DNA of 64,000 nucleotides from Pseudomonadota bacterium (GCA_021847605.1 JAJZQN010000011.1:1-64000); one strand, 5' to 3'. Shown: positions 34,301 to 43,666, counted from the stretch's first letter. Notes: generated by a model not told the origin, from the sequence alone. Program-made: numbers and translations.

Positions 34301-35467
34301 ATGGCCGACAAGAATGACCCCACCCTAACCGCGATTGCGGTAAAACCGCTCAACATGCGGGAAATGTGGCATTCGACGCTGAACTGGGTTTCCGACCATT
34401 ATCTTCAGATCGGCATTGCGGTGGGCGTCGGTGTGGGCCTGTACCTGTTGCTGACGGCGGCCAAGGAATTTGGCAAACGCTATCGCGGTGAGCGCGGCAA
34501 TCCTATGGGCTATGCCAATGTGCTGGGGCGGGCGGCGGCAAAGACCACCCATTTCTTCATGATCATGGTCGCGGCCCGGCTGGTCGCGGGCTATGCCGAT
34601 CCGCCGGCATCTTTGTTCAAGACGATCGCTTTCCTGTTTACCATCGCATCGGTGTTTCAGGGTGCGATCTGGGCGCGGGAAATCATCCTGGGCCTGATCG
34701 AACGCAAGACGCTGGCGGAGGATGGTCAGGGCGAAACGCTGGCCAACGCCATGGGCCTGATCCGCGTGCTGGTGACGTTTGCCCTGTTCGCCATCGCCGC
34801 CATCGTGGTGCTGGACAATCTGGGCGTCAATGTCACCGGTCTGGTCGCGGGTCTGGGTATTGGCGGCATCGCCATCGGTCTGGCCGCACAGGGCATTTTT
34901 TCCGACCTGTTCGCCGCTTTGTCCATCATCTTCGACAAGCCGTTCAAGCGTGGCGAGATCATCACTTATGACCTGACGACCGCACGGGTCGAAAAGATCG
35001 GTCTGAAATCCACCCGCCTGCGCGCCATGAGCGGCGAGAAAAAGGTGATGTCCAACGCCAATCTGCTGCAAAAGGAGATCACCAGCCTCCAGACGCTGAC
35101 GCAGCGCCGCGTGACCTATGCCATCGGCGTCATCTATCAGACGGATGAGGAAAAGGCAGAGGCATTGCCCGCTATCCTGCGAGAGATTGTCGAGGCCGAG
35201 GGCATGATCTTCGTCAATGCCGGGATCGTCGCCTTTGGCGCCAGCTCGCTCGACTATCAGCTCAATTTCGACGTGCCAGATCCCGACAGCCATGATTATT
35301 TCCAGATGCGCCATCGCATCGGCCTTGCCATCTGGAAGCGGTTTAATGCGGAGGGGATCGAGTTCGCCTATCCCACGCAGACCAGCATCACCGCCGGGCC
35401 GGATGGCAAGGCGATCATGCCCTATGCCGAAGTGCAGGCGGTCCGCACCGTCGGGAGAGACGTGTAA
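34301..35467 (+). CDS. MscS-family mechanosensitive channel
   Basis: A 388-aa inner-membrane small-conductance channel. Four hydrophobic segments precede the pore helix VTGLVAGLGIGGIAIGLAAQGIFSDLFAA, with its Gly/Ala packing pattern, and FDKPFKRGEII starts the beta domain. The cytosolic alpha/beta vestibule follows (NFDVPDPDSHDYFQMRH; FAYPTQT). ATG 34301 has AGGA seven nt upstream. It probably releases solutes on hypo-osmotic shock. It lies 30 bp after the topoisomerase gene. Confidence 0.93.
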   Translation: MADKNDPTLTAIAVKPLNMREMWHSTLNWVSDHYLQIGIAVGVGVGLYLLLTAAKEFGKRYRGERGNPMGYANVLGRAAAKTTHFFMIMVAARLVAGYADPPASLFKTIAFLFTIASVFQGAIWAREIILGLIERKTLAEDGQGETLANAMGLIRVLVTFALFAIAAIVVLDNLGVNVTGLVAGLGIGGIAIGLAAQGIFSDLFAALSIIFDKPFKRGEIITYDLTTARVEKIGLKSTRLRAMSGEKKVMSNANLLQKEITSLQTLTQRRVTYAIGVIYQTDEEKAEALPAILREIVEAEGMIFVNAGIVAFGASSLDYQLNFDVPDPDSHDYFQMRHRIGLAIWKRFNAEGIEFAYPTQTSITAGPDGKAIMPYAEVQAVRTVGRDV

Positions 35468-35572
35468 GACATGGATCAGGGCGGTGGTCGATCCACCGTC
35501 CTGCCGCATCAGCGACTCGCCTCGTCCCGCATATGTTGCCGGGCGCGGGCCACCCACCTAGCCCCTTGGGCC

Positions 35573-35962
35573 ATGAAAACCCATCGCCTTGCGCTGGCCG
35601 CGCTGTTCGCCATTCTGCCTGTCACCGCCCATGCCGAGGGGCTGGGCGCCGAAGCCAATTATGGCCGGGCGGACGGGCATTGGGGCACGGAACTGGGCGC
35701 CGGCTATGCGCTCAACATGGCGGGTTTCAGCCTGACACCGGGCGCAGGCGTCTATCTGCGCGATGGCGACACGAAACTCTATGGCCGGGTCGAGGCGGCC
35801 TATACCATCCCCCTGTCCGCCACGATCGGCGTGGGCGCCCGCTTCAGCGGCGACAATACCCGCCCCTATGCGACGCTCGCCATGCCTCTGTTGCCCAAGG
35901 TTCGCGCCAAGGCGAATGTCGGTCCGAAATATTATTCCCTGGGCCTTACGCTCGGCTATTGA
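35573..35962 (+). CDS. Small exported beta-rich (outer-membrane-like) protein
   Basis: A 129-aa protein with a clear signal peptide (MKTHRLALAALFAILPVTAHA). It has short alternating strands rich in Gly/Tyr/Ala (NYGRADGHWGTELGAGYAL, GVYLRDGDTKLYGRVEAAY, VGARFSG) and a C-terminal aromatic end (YYSLGLTLGY), as in outer-membrane beta barrels. ATG 35573 sits at the signal peptide; the longer frame from 35471 is unlikely. I cannot name the family. Confidence 0.7.
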   Translation: MKTHRLALAALFAILPVTAHAEGLGAEANYGRADGHWGTELGAGYALNMAGFSLTPGAGVYLRDGDTKLYGRVEAAYTIPLSATIGVGARFSGDNTRPYATLAMPLLPKVRAKANVGPKYYSLGLTLGY

Positions 35963-36181
35963 GGCGACCAGTGGTCGCCGTCAGCGGCGACGCACGGAGA
36001 TTGTACGGGCCAGCGGCGTTCCCTGCACCATGGATCGACCGGCCGGGCCGTGGCTTCATCGCCACGTCACACGACCATGGTCTGGGCGGTGCAGAAATAT
36101 GCGTGGAGACGTGCGCCTGTGACATCGCGTGAATTGACCGGCTTTCTTTCCCTGAACGAACAGCGTGCCGACGACACCGGC

Positions 36182-37411
36182 ATGCGTCGCCGCCTGTCCG
36201 ACATGGCATGGCGGATCGGCTTTGGTGCAATCGGCTGGCCATGGCTGCTCGCCAGCCTGTCGGGCGGGCGCAAGGCGGACAAGCGGGCACTGCTGGATGA
36301 ACTGAACCTGCCGCACGACGCGCTGCCCCATCTGGGAAGCTGGAAGGCGGATGTCGGGTTCCTGCGCCATATCGTGCGTGAAATTGCCCGGTTGCGCCCT
36401 GCGAATGTGGTCGAACTGGGCGCGGGCGCATCCTCGCTGATCGCAGCGCGCGCGTTGCAACTCCATGGCGGCGGGCGCCTCACCAGTTTCGACCAGCATG
36501 GCGGCTTCGTCGATGCGACGCGCCAATGGCTGGCCGATCATCGGCTGGACGTCGATATTCGCCACGCGCCCCTGTCCCACGAAATCGCGGACTGGCCGGG
36601 CCGCTGGTATGCGTTGGACAACGTGCCGGATCAGATCGACCTGCTGATCATCGACGGTCCGCCATGGAGCGTCCATCCGCTGGTGCGTGGCGCGGCGGAC
36701 AGCCTGTTCGCGCGCCTTTCGCCCAATGGCGTCGTGCTGCTGGACGATGCGGCACGGCCGGGCGAGCGGCTGGTGGCGCGGCGCTGGCGACAACGCTGGC
36801 CGCATATCGATTTTCGATTGATGCATGACGGGACCAAGGGGACATTGGTCGGGCGACGGCGCGACCTGACTGCGCCGGTCGCCAATGACAATGATGCCGG
36901 GCGCAACTGGCGCCATATGTCGCGGGCCGCCGGTATCGCGGCGCTGATCGCAACCGGATGGATCGCGCGCGGTACGCTGGGCGAATTCCCCGCTCCTGCG
37001 CAGGCGAGCAATTTTCTGGACGAAGCGGCGGCATCGCGACAGGCGGGCCTGCTGCGACAGGCGATGGCATCGCAACTGGAAAGCGTCACGCTGAACCCCG
37101 GAGAGATACAGGGGTCGACCGGCATCGTCCTGCCCAAATTGCCGGCGGAGTGGCGCATCACCGACGTCCAGCTATTCCCCACGGCCGACAGCCCGGCCAT
37201 CGCCATCAGCCTGACGACGGCGCGGGGCGAGCATCTGTCCTTCTTCGCCGATCGGGCCGAAACCCCGGCCGGAGAAAAGCCGATGCTGGCGCGACGGGCA
37301 AATGATGTCGTCGCCTATTGGGAGGCGGGCGACATGGCCTATGCCCTGACCGGGCAAACCGATGCGCGACGGGTCATGCAACTGGCCGGCGAAATGACGG
37401 GCGGCGCCTGA
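36182..37411 (+). CDS. Methyltransferase / anti-sigma-like fusion protein
   Basis: One uninterrupted 409-aa frame. Residues 40-225 form a class I SAM-methyltransferase-like domain (VVELGAGASSLIAARAL at 76-92, LTSFDQHGGF, LLIIDGPPW, VVLLDDAA). After a VANDND linker (233-238) comes one transmembrane helix (about 247-263) and a periplasmic domain like the C-terminal half of sphingomonad anti-sigma factors (LPAEWRITDVQLFP, SLTTARGEHLSFFADR, VVAYWEAGDMAYALTG). The zinc-binding N-terminal anti-sigma domain is missing and no sigma-factor gene is adjacent. The start is uncertain: ATG 36182, ATG 36077 and GTG 36050 are all in frame. Confidence 0.75.
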   Translation: MRRRLSDMAWRIGFGAIGWPWLLASLSGGRKADKRALLDELNLPHDALPHLGSWKADVGFLRHIVREIARLRPANVVELGAGASSLIAARALQLHGGGRLTSFDQHGGFVDATRQWLADHRLDVDIRHAPLSHEIADWPGRWYALDNVPDQIDLLIIDGPPWSVHPLVRGAADSLFARLSPNGVVLLDDAARPGERLVARRWRQRWPHIDFRLMHDGTKGTLVGRRRDLTAPVANDNDAGRNWRHMSRAAGIAALIATGWIARGTLGEFPAPAQASNFLDEAAASRQAGLLRQAMASQLESVTLNPGEIQGSTGIVLPKLPAEWRITDVQLFPTADSPAIAISLTTARGEHLSFFADRAETPAGEKPMLARRANDVVAYWEAGDMAYALTGQTDARRVMQLAGEMTGGA

Positions 37412-37476
37412 CAATCCGTTCGCCGTCGGCGGAACGCCCCATTGAGAGCCGGGCGGCAGCCTGCTAAGCGCCGCCC

Positions 37477-39261
37477 ATGCAGGAAGCGTCGCAAGATCAG
37501 TCCCCCGCCAGCGCCCGCCCGGCTCTGGGTTCACTCGCCATGCTCTGGCGCTTTGCCCGCCATTATCCGGGGCGGATCGCGGGGGCGCTGCTGGCCCTGA
37601 TCGTGTCGTCCGCCGCGACGCTGGCGATACCCAGCGGGTTTCGACTGGTCATCGACCGGGGCTTCATGGGCGGCGGCGACATCAGCCGCTGGTTCGAATA
37701 TCTGCTGATGATCGTGGTGGTGCTGGCCATTGCCAGTGCGATGCGTTTCTATTTCGTATCCTGGCTGGGCGAGCGGGTGGTGGCGGACATCCGCACCGCG
37801 ACACAGGCCAATCTGTTGCGGCAGGCGCCCCGCTTCTTCGAGGAAAACCGCCCGTCCGAAATCGCGTCGCGCATGACAGCCGACACCGCCATCGTCGAAC
37901 AGGTGGTGGGATCGACCGTATCGGTCGCGTTGCGCAATATGGTGACGGGTATCGGCGGCCTCATCTATCTTTTCGCGCTGGCGCCCAAGCTGGCGGCGCT
38001 GCTGTTACTCGGCATTCCGGTCATCCTGATCGTACTGGTGGGCCTGGGCCGCCGGGTACGCGGCCTGTCCCGCGCCAGTCAGGACCGGCTGGCCGATGTC
38101 GGCACCATCACGACCGAAGTGCTGGGCGCCATGAAGATCGTACAGGCATTCGGGCAGGAGCAGCGGGAGGCGGAACGCTTCGCCGGGACCGTGCAGAATA
38201 GCTTCGACACCGCGCGGCAGCGCATCCGCCTGCGCGCCATCATGACGGCGCTCGTCATCGGACTGGTGTTCGGGTCGATCACCGCCGTCATGTGGCAGGG
38301 GGCGCTCGACGTCGCAGCCGGGCGTCTGTCGGGCGGCAGCATCGCCGCCTTTGTGCTGACGGGCGGCCTCGTGGCCGGGGCGTTTGGATCTCTGTCGGAA
38401 AGCTGGGGCGACCTGCTGCGCGGCGCGGGCGCGGCGAGCCGGCTCGACGAATTGATGCAGGTGCAGCCCGACATTGTCGCACCATCGACACCGACCGCCA
38501 TTCCTGCGGCGCGCGAGGGCGGACGCCTGTCCTTCGATCAGGTGCATTTCCACTATCCCACCCGACCGGATCAGGCGGCGCTGAACGGCATCACCCTCGA
38601 CATCAGGGCGGGTGAGACGGTCGCTGTCGTCGGGCCGTCGGGCGCCGGCAAATCCACGCTGATCCAGTTGGCTCAGCGTTTCTACGACCCCGATTCCGGC
38701 GCCGTGCGCCTGAACGGCGTGGCCCTGCCCGATGCAGACCCGGCGGCGTTGCGTGCTGTGATGGCGATGGTGCCACAGGATAGCGTGATCTTTGCCGCCT
38801 CGGCCCGCGACAATCTGCGCTATGGCCGCTGGGATGCGAGTGACGAGCAAATCTGGGAAGCGGCACGCGCGGCCAATGCAGAGAGCTTCCTGCGGGCGCT
38901 GCCACAGGGGTTGGACGCCTATCTGGGCGAAGGCGGTGCGCGTCTGTCCGGCGGACAGCGCCAGCGCCTGTCGATCGCCCGCGCATTGTTGCGCGATGCG
39001 CCGATCCTGTTGCTCGACGAAGCCACGTCGGCGCTGGACGCAGAGTCCGAACGACTGGTGCAGGACGCGCTGGGCCGGTTGATGCAGGGGCGTACCACCA
39101 TCGTCATCGCCCATCGACTGGCGACTGTGCGAGCAGCCGACCGGATCGTGGTGCTGGACGAAGGCCGGATCGTCGAGGAAGGCGATCATGCCGCCCTGAT
39201 CGCGCAGGGCGGCCTCTATGCCCGATTGGCGGCGCTACAGTTTCAGGATGCGGTTGCCTGA
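37477..39261 (+). CDS. ABC exporter, fused permease-ATPase (MsbA/ABCB-like)
   Basis: A 594-aa half-transporter. An ABC_membrane domain with six helices (about 35-320) precedes a nucleotide-binding domain (about 350-590): Walker A GPSGAGKST, Q-loop MVPQDSVIF, signature LSGGQRQR, Walker B ILLLDEATSALD and the switch IAHRL. It works as a homodimer. The substrate is unknown; the sequence resembles lipid or drug exporters. ATG 37477 is the first clean start. It follows the methyltransferase fusion by 65 bp. Confidence 0.93.
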   Translation: MQEASQDQSPASARPALGSLAMLWRFARHYPGRIAGALLALIVSSAATLAIPSGFRLVIDRGFMGGGDISRWFEYLLMIVVVLAIASAMRFYFVSWLGERVVADIRTATQANLLRQAPRFFEENRPSEIASRMTADTAIVEQVVGSTVSVALRNMVTGIGGLIYLFALAPKLAALLLLGIPVILIVLVGLGRRVRGLSRASQDRLADVGTITTEVLGAMKIVQAFGQEQREAERFAGTVQNSFDTARQRIRLRAIMTALVIGLVFGSITAVMWQGALDVAAGRLSGGSIAAFVLTGGLVAGAFGSLSESWGDLLRGAGAASRLDELMQVQPDIVAPSTPTAIPAAREGGRLSFDQVHFHYPTRPDQAALNGITLDIRAGETVAVVGPSGAGKSTLIQLAQRFYDPDSGAVRLNGVALPDADPAALRAVMAMVPQDSVIFAASARDNLRYGRWDASDEQIWEAARAANAESFLRALPQGLDAYLGEGGARLSGGQRQRLSIARALLRDAPILLLDEATSALDAESERLVQDALGRLMQGRTTIVIAHRLATVRAADRIVVLDEGRIVEEGDHAALIAQGGLYARLAALQFQDAVA

Positions 39262-39346
39262 GTTAGAAGTGGGCAGCAGGCTCGACGACCTCACCATGAC
39301 GGCTCGGATCCTGCGGAAACACCATTATTTTGTTATGACATAATGA

Positions 39347-39676
39347 TCACGCGGACGGCGTGGGCGTTTCCGGCTGTACTATGTGATCGAGGATCGCGGG
39401 ATGGAGCGGGCGTTCGAAAGCGCAGCCAGCTTCATGCGCGCGGGTCCATAATACGCGGGCACGGCGCCCTTCGAAACCGGGCAGCATGATCCACAATTCG
39501 CTGCCGGCGGTCAGTTTCATGAAACTTTGCAGGCGAAAGCCAGAAACGGAAAGGTCAGCGATCTTGCTGCTGAACCATGTCTCGCCGGGACGGCGGACAC
39601 GGACACCGATCTGGACAGCCCGGCGTTCTGCCGCGCGTATCTTTCGATCCGGTATCGCTTGTCGTTCGGCGCCCAT
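39347..39676 (-). CDS. PilZ-domain protein
   Basis: A 109-aa single-domain PilZ protein, a likely cyclic-di-GMP receptor. The binding motifs are the Arg-rich start (DRKIRAAERRAVQ) and DLSVSGFRL, matching (D/N)xSxxG. ATG 39676 has AGGGA six nt upstream and is preferred over the in-frame 39703. Targets are unknown. A diguanylate cyclase is encoded in the same window (47253-49034), but there is no direct link. Confidence 0.88.
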   Translation of the reverse strand: MGAERQAIPDRKIRAAERRAVQIGVRVRRPGETWFSSKIADLSVSGFRLQSFMKLTAGSELWIMLPGFEGRRARVLWTRAHEAGCAFERPLHPAILDHIVQPETPTPSA

Positions 39677-39860
39677 AATTCCCTGACTCGTTAGCGGCGC
39701 CATAGTGACGATACAGGGTAATCAAAGGGTTAATATCACCCATATCTGGGAGGCATCGGTAGACCGATGCAGATAGGAAGCGTCAGGAAAGGAACGACAA
39801 GAGACGGGGCAAGGGAACGGGCTGAATAGTGCAGCCGAACAGGAAAACGGTTCACGCCAG

Positions 39861-39896
39861 GCAAAATAAGAGGGCCGCCCCGAAGGACGGCCCTTT
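39861..39896 (-). terminator. Terminator of the tonB-exbB-exbD operon
   Basis: On the minus strand AGGGCCGTCC, a TTCG tetraloop and GGGCGGCCCT form a tight hairpin (39894-39871) followed by CTTATTTT. It lies about 80 nt after the last exbD stop. Confidence 0.75.
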
Positions 39897-39972
39897 CACC
39901 ATTACCGATGCCGATTGATCCGTTCCGCCATTCAGGAAGTCTTGAGGCGGGGAGCGGACCGATATTCAGCGA

Positions 39973-40395
39973 TCAGAAATTGCCATATTGTTCGTTGCCG
40001 ACGAAGCCCAGCTTCGTCACGCCCGCGCGCTTGATCTCTGCCAGCACCTCGTCAACGACGACGTAGCGGGTCTGCGCGTTCGGCTGGAACTGAAGTTCCG
40101 GTTCGACGGGCAGACGCAGCGACTGCTGAAGATACTGACGCAGGGTCAGAAGGTCGATCGGCGCACCGTTCCAGGTGATCACACCACCGGCATCGATGGC
40201 GACCTTGTTCTTGACCGGGTCGACCACGCTGTCGGTGGGCGGCGCGTTCTGCGGCAGATCGATCTTAACCGCGTGGGTCTGGATCGGGATGGTGATGATG
40301 AACATGATGAGGAGAACGAGCATGACGTCGATCAACGGCGTCGTGTTCATTTCCATCATCGGTTCGCCATCATCGGAACCCATGCTCATAGCCAT
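39973..40395 (-). CDS. exbD: Biopolymer transport protein ExbD/TolR (second copy)
   Basis: A 140-aa inner-membrane protein of the TonB energising complex. A short cytoplasmic N-terminus (MEMNTTPLIDVMLVLLIMFI) holds the membrane helix with the proton-carrying Asp (LIDVML), followed by a periplasmic domain (about 45-140; TRYVVVDEVLAEIKRAGVTKLGFV). It is the last gene of the tonB-exbB-exbD-exbD operon; two different ExbD proteins are common in this order of genes in sphingomonads and Xanthomonas. Confidence 0.93.
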   Translation of the reverse strand: MAMSMGSDDGEPMMEMNTTPLIDVMLVLLIMFIITIPIQTHAVKIDLPQNAPPTDSVVDPVKNKVAIDAGGVITWNGAPIDLLTLRQYLQQSLRLPVEPELQFQPNAQTRYVVVDEVLAEIKRAGVTKLGFVGNEQYGNF

Positions 40396-40419
40396 GGCTA
40401 AATCTCCTTGTGGGGCCGA

Positions 40420-40905
40420 TCAGAGGCGGGTGTTAGCCGAACCGGGTTCCGGTTCGGAGATGAAGCCCACCTTCGGGAAGCCGGCGCGCTGCATCGTGTA
40501 GATGGTGCCGCCGATGCAACGATAGGGGGTATTGATATCGCCGCGAATATGAACTTCCGGCAGATCTTCCGGGGTCATATTTTCCGCGCCGCCCGCTTTC
40601 TTGACGTCCGCTTCCAGCTTGGCCACCGCACGATCCAGCAGTTCGCTGGAATTGACGGGGGTCATGCCCCAGAAGACCGCGCAGTTACCATCCGAGCCGG
40701 TCATGACCGACAGGGAAACATTTTCCGGCTTCGTCGTGGTGGGTTCGAACGCAACCTTGGGGAGTTGCAGATCGACCGTCTGAACGACGACCGGGACCGC
40801 GATGAGAAAGATGATGAGCAACACCAGCATGACGTCGACGAGCGGCGTCGTGTTGATGTCGGACAACGGCTTGTCGTCACCGCCGGAGCCAGTACTCATT
40901 GCCAT
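40420..40905 (-). CDS. exbD: Biopolymer transport protein ExbD/TolR (first copy)
   Basis: A 161-aa ExbD-like protein with the INTTPLVDVMLVLLIIFLI anchor and essential Asp, then an enlarged periplasmic domain with two cysteines (GNCAVFWG and TPYRCIGG) not present in the neighbouring ExbD. They could form a disulfide. The strong AAC/CTG/GTC codon bias across exbB-exbD suggests high expression. The gap to the downstream exbD is only 24 nt. Confidence 0.92.
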   Translation of the reverse strand: MAMSTGSGGDDKPLSDINTTPLVDVMLVLLIIFLIAVPVVVQTVDLQLPKVAFEPTTTKPENVSLSVMTGSDGNCAVFWGMTPVNSSELLDRAVAKLEADVKKAGGAENMTPEDLPEVHIRGDINTPYRCIGGTIYTMQRAGFPKVGFISEPEPGSANTRL

Positions 40906-40971
40906 TGATACTATCCTAACCTTGATAACGATGGTGCCATGTCAACCATGGCCCACGTCCGGACGGGGAAG

Positions 40972-40996
40972 CCGGGCGGTCGCAGCCGCCACCCGG
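40972..40996 (-). other. Stem-loop between exbB and exbD
   Basis: CCGGGCGG and CCGCCACCCGG pair around TCGCAG in the 116-nt gap between exbB and the first exbD. No T-tract follows, so it may be an mRNA processing or stability element that sets ExbB above ExbD, rather than a terminator. Speculative. Confidence 0.35.
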
Positions 40997-41021
40997 TCCC
41001 CGAACCGGATTATTAAGGCAA

Positions 41022-41786
41022 TCAGGCCTTGGTCGGCGCAGCAGCCGGCTTGGCAACCGAAGCGGCCGGAGCGGCAGTCACGGTCGGCTTCACGGCGCCG
41101 TCCGAAACCAGATAGGCCAGCAGGTCGACGGTGAAGCCGTTCAGCTGTTCGGCGATCGTCTTGTTACGACGCTGCAGGAAGTTGTAGGCCAGAACGGCGG
41201 GAACGGCGACGGCCAGACCCAGCGCGGTCATGATCAGAGCTTCACCGACCGGGCCGGCAACGGCGTCGATCGAGGCCTGACCGGCAGCACCGATCTTGAT
41301 GAGGGCGCGGTAGATACCGATAACGGTACCGAACAGACCGATGAACGGCGAGGTCGAACCGACGGTAGCGAGGAAGGCCAGACCACCACCCAGCGACGAG
41401 TTGATCGCGGCTTCCGAGCGAGCCAGCGAACCGTGCAGCCAGTCATGGGCTTCAACCGGATCCTTCAGCTTGCCATGCTCTTCCTGAGCCTTGATGCCGT
41501 CATCGACGATCTGCTTGTAGGCCGAGTTCTTTTCCAGCTTGGCAGCGCCTTCCTTCAGCGAGGCCGAACGCCAGAAGGTCGCACGAACCTTCTTGCCCTG
41601 ATTGATCACCTTCTGCTGTTCGATCAGCTTGGTGAACAGAACGTAGAAAGTGCCGACCGACATGATGCACATGATGCCGAAAACGGTCTGGGCGATGATA
41701 CCGCCCTGTTCCAGAGCTTCTTTAAGACCATAGGGGTTGGCCGCCGGGGCGGCCGCCGCTGCTGCGATAGACATCAACATGTTCAA
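41022..41786 (-). CDS. exbB: MotA/TolQ/ExbB proton channel family protein
   Basis: A 254-aa inner-membrane protein forming the proton channel with ExbD. N-terminal helix about 28-50 (GGIIAQTVFGIMCIMSVGTFYVLF), then a cytoplasmic helical domain. The two core helices follow: GLAFLATVGSTSPFIGLFGTVIGIY, and GPVGEALIMTALGLAVAVPAVLAYNFL. The C-terminus is Ala/Pro/Lys-rich. It powers TonB-dependent outer-membrane receptors, which are abundant in sphingomonads. It sits between tonB and the exbD pair. Confidence 0.95.
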   Translation of the reverse strand: MNMLMSIAAAAAAPAANPYGLKEALEQGGIIAQTVFGIMCIMSVGTFYVLFTKLIEQQKVINQGKKVRATFWRSASLKEGAAKLEKNSAYKQIVDDGIKAQEEHGKLKDPVEAHDWLHGSLARSEAAINSSLGGGLAFLATVGSTSPFIGLFGTVIGIYRALIKIGAAGQASIDAVAGPVGEALIMTALGLAVAVPAVLAYNFLQRRNKTIAEQLNGFTVDLLAYLVSDGAVKPTVTAAPAASVAKPAAAPTKA

Positions 41787-41866
41787 GACTTCCCTCTCAA
41801 AGGATCAATAACAAGCGGAAGGCGGCGATCGGAAACCTGTGTCCGAGCGCGCACCCCCCTTTCAAA

Positions 41867-42529
41867 TCATTCCGGCAGGCGCCAGGTAATGCGGCCGTTG
41901 TAGGTATCGGCCATCGGCTGCCCATCGCCACCCACGGCTGGCTTGAAGCGCGCACGACGCGGCAACAGGCGGCAGGTAGCCTCATCAAGGTCGGGATGAC
42001 CCGTCGACGAGGTGATGGTGCAGTTGGTCACGCGACCATCGGCGCCGATTTCCAGACGGAAGCCAGCCGTACCCGAACGTTCTTCACGCTGCGCGCGGCT
42101 CGGATAGTCTGCGTCCGTCAGCCAGCTCCCCGGGCTGCCACGCGGTGCGGCGCGGCTTGCGGCCACCGGCGGAGCCGGAGGAGCAGGCGGCGGCGGCGGC
42201 GGAGCGGCAACCGGAACCGGGTTGAACACCGGCGGCGGCGTCTTCACCGTCTGAATCGGCGGAGCCGGGGTCGGCGTCTGCACGATCGGCGGGGGAGCAA
42301 CAACCGGCGGCGGCTCGATCGGCTGATCTGGCGGCGGCGGTGGCGGCTCCTCGTCCGGTGGTGGCGGTTCTTCCTTCACGTCGACAACGTTCAGCTGTTC
42401 TGCCGCCTTTTTGACATATTTCATGCCAAGACCGGAGACAAAGGCATAGCCAAGAACAGCATGAACCAGGGCGACGATGATGATCGAGACGGTCCGACTC
42501 GATCCTTGCGAGTGGTCAGCATAGGCCAT
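41867..42529 (-). CDS. tonB: Energy transducer TonB
   Basis: A 220-aa TonB protein: one N-terminal anchor (TVSIIIVALVHAVLGYAFV) with the conserved His, a proline-rich periplasm-spanning region (about 50-130, with PPPP blocks), and a C-terminal TonB_C domain (ADYPSRAQREERSGTAGFRLEI, VTNCTITSSTGHPDLDEATCRLL, RITWRLP). It transmits the proton motive force from ExbBD to outer-membrane receptors. The 248-bp gap to the divergent gene at 42778 should carry its promoter; I see no convincing Fur box there. Confidence 0.96.
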   Translation of the reverse strand: MAYADHSQGSSRTVSIIIVALVHAVLGYAFVSGLGMKYVKKAAEQLNVVDVKEEPPPPDEEPPPPPPDQPIEPPPVVAPPPIVQTPTPAPPIQTVKTPPPVFNPVPVAAPPPPPPAPPAPPVAASRAAPRGSPGSWLTDADYPSRAQREERSGTAGFRLEIGADGRVTNCTITSSTGHPDLDEATCRLLPRRARFKPAVGGDGQPMADTYNGRITWRLPE

Positions 42530-42777
42530 TCGGCAACGACACTCCTTAACTCATCTTACCATTGGGTTGTACAAATCAGCCAAAAACGACCCCAGCCAAC
42601 CGGCCTTGTCCCGGTCGCCTTTGGCCCCTATCCGTCCATTTGCTACAGGACAAACTCCTATCGCGGCATATCGTGGCACGCAAACGCTTTATCGACAACG
42701 GCATTTGCGTTTACTCTTTCATAGCGGAATGACTTGCCTGTGACATCCTTGCCACGGGCCGACAGCATAGGACGAAG

Positions 42778-43656
42778 ATGAAGACGAAATCCACCATCCC
42801 TTTTGCAAGCGCCTTGATGCTGTGCCTCATTTCCGCCTCATACACCGCGGATTTCCCGGCCTTTGCACAAAGTTCCGCCATGGTACCGCAACCATCGCAA
42901 ATGCCGGGCGCCCTGTCCTATTCCGACATTGTGGACCTGGCCGACGCGGCGCCGCTAGTGGTCAATGTGCGTATTCGCAACATCATCGCCCTGAAGGGTG
43001 AGCAGGCCGCAAATGTCCCGGCGGGATATAAAAGGCTCTTTTTGGAGGCCGATGTGACCGGCCTGATTCGCGGTGAAGGGGGTATCAGCCCATCCGTAAC
43101 CTATCTTTTCGATGCCCCTCTTGATTCGCGCGGCAAGATACCCAAGCTGAAAAAGGCAGAGCGCATCCTGTTCGCCCGTGCGGGCAGTCGGCCGGGCGAA
43201 ATCCAGTTGATCGCGCGTGACGCTCAGCTTCCTTACACCCCCGCTGCGGAACAGCAGATCAAATCCATCCTGTCCGGATTGCTGGCCCCCGATGCGCCGC
43301 CACGCATTCTGGGGTTGGGCGACGCATTCCACGTCGCCGGCACGATCGCGGGCGAAGGCGAAACACAGATTTTCCTGCGGACCGCAAATGGCGATCCGGT
43401 ATCCCTGTCCATTCTGCGCCGTCCCGGACAGGCGGCCCGCTGGGCCGTAGCACTGGGCGAAATCGTGGACGAAGCCGCCCGTCCGCCCGAACCGGGCACA
43501 TTGCTCTGGTATCGGTTGGCCTGCGCCCTGCCCACGTCCCTGCCGGCTCGCTCGGTCCGCACTTTGCCTGTCGCCGATGCGGAGGCCGCCCGCGCCGACT
43601 ATCGGGTCGTGGTCGATGCGCTTGGCCCCTGTGGACGAACCCGTCCGCAAGGCTGA
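42778..43656 (+). CDS. Exported hypothetical protein
   Basis: A 292-aa secreted protein. A signal peptide (FASALMLCLISASYTADFPAFAQ) ends near 30. The rest is soluble and mixed alpha/beta, with the segments LSYSDIVDLADAAPLVVNVRIRN, FLEADVTGLIRG, ILFARAGSRPGEIQLI and FLRTANGDPVSLSILRRPGQ. I know only uncharacterised sphingomonad relatives. A terminator follows at 43667. It is divergent from tonB. Confidence 0.75.
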   Translation: MKTKSTIPFASALMLCLISASYTADFPAFAQSSAMVPQPSQMPGALSYSDIVDLADAAPLVVNVRIRNIIALKGEQAANVPAGYKRLFLEADVTGLIRGEGGISPSVTYLFDAPLDSRGKIPKLKKAERILFARAGSRPGEIQLIARDAQLPYTPAAEQQIKSILSGLLAPDAPPRILGLGDAFHVAGTIAGEGETQIFLRTANGDPVSLSILRRPGQAARWAVALGEIVDEAARPPEPGTLLWYRLACALPTSLPARSVRTLPVADAEAARADYRVVVDALGPCGRTRPQG

Positions 43657-43666
43657 ACAGCATATG

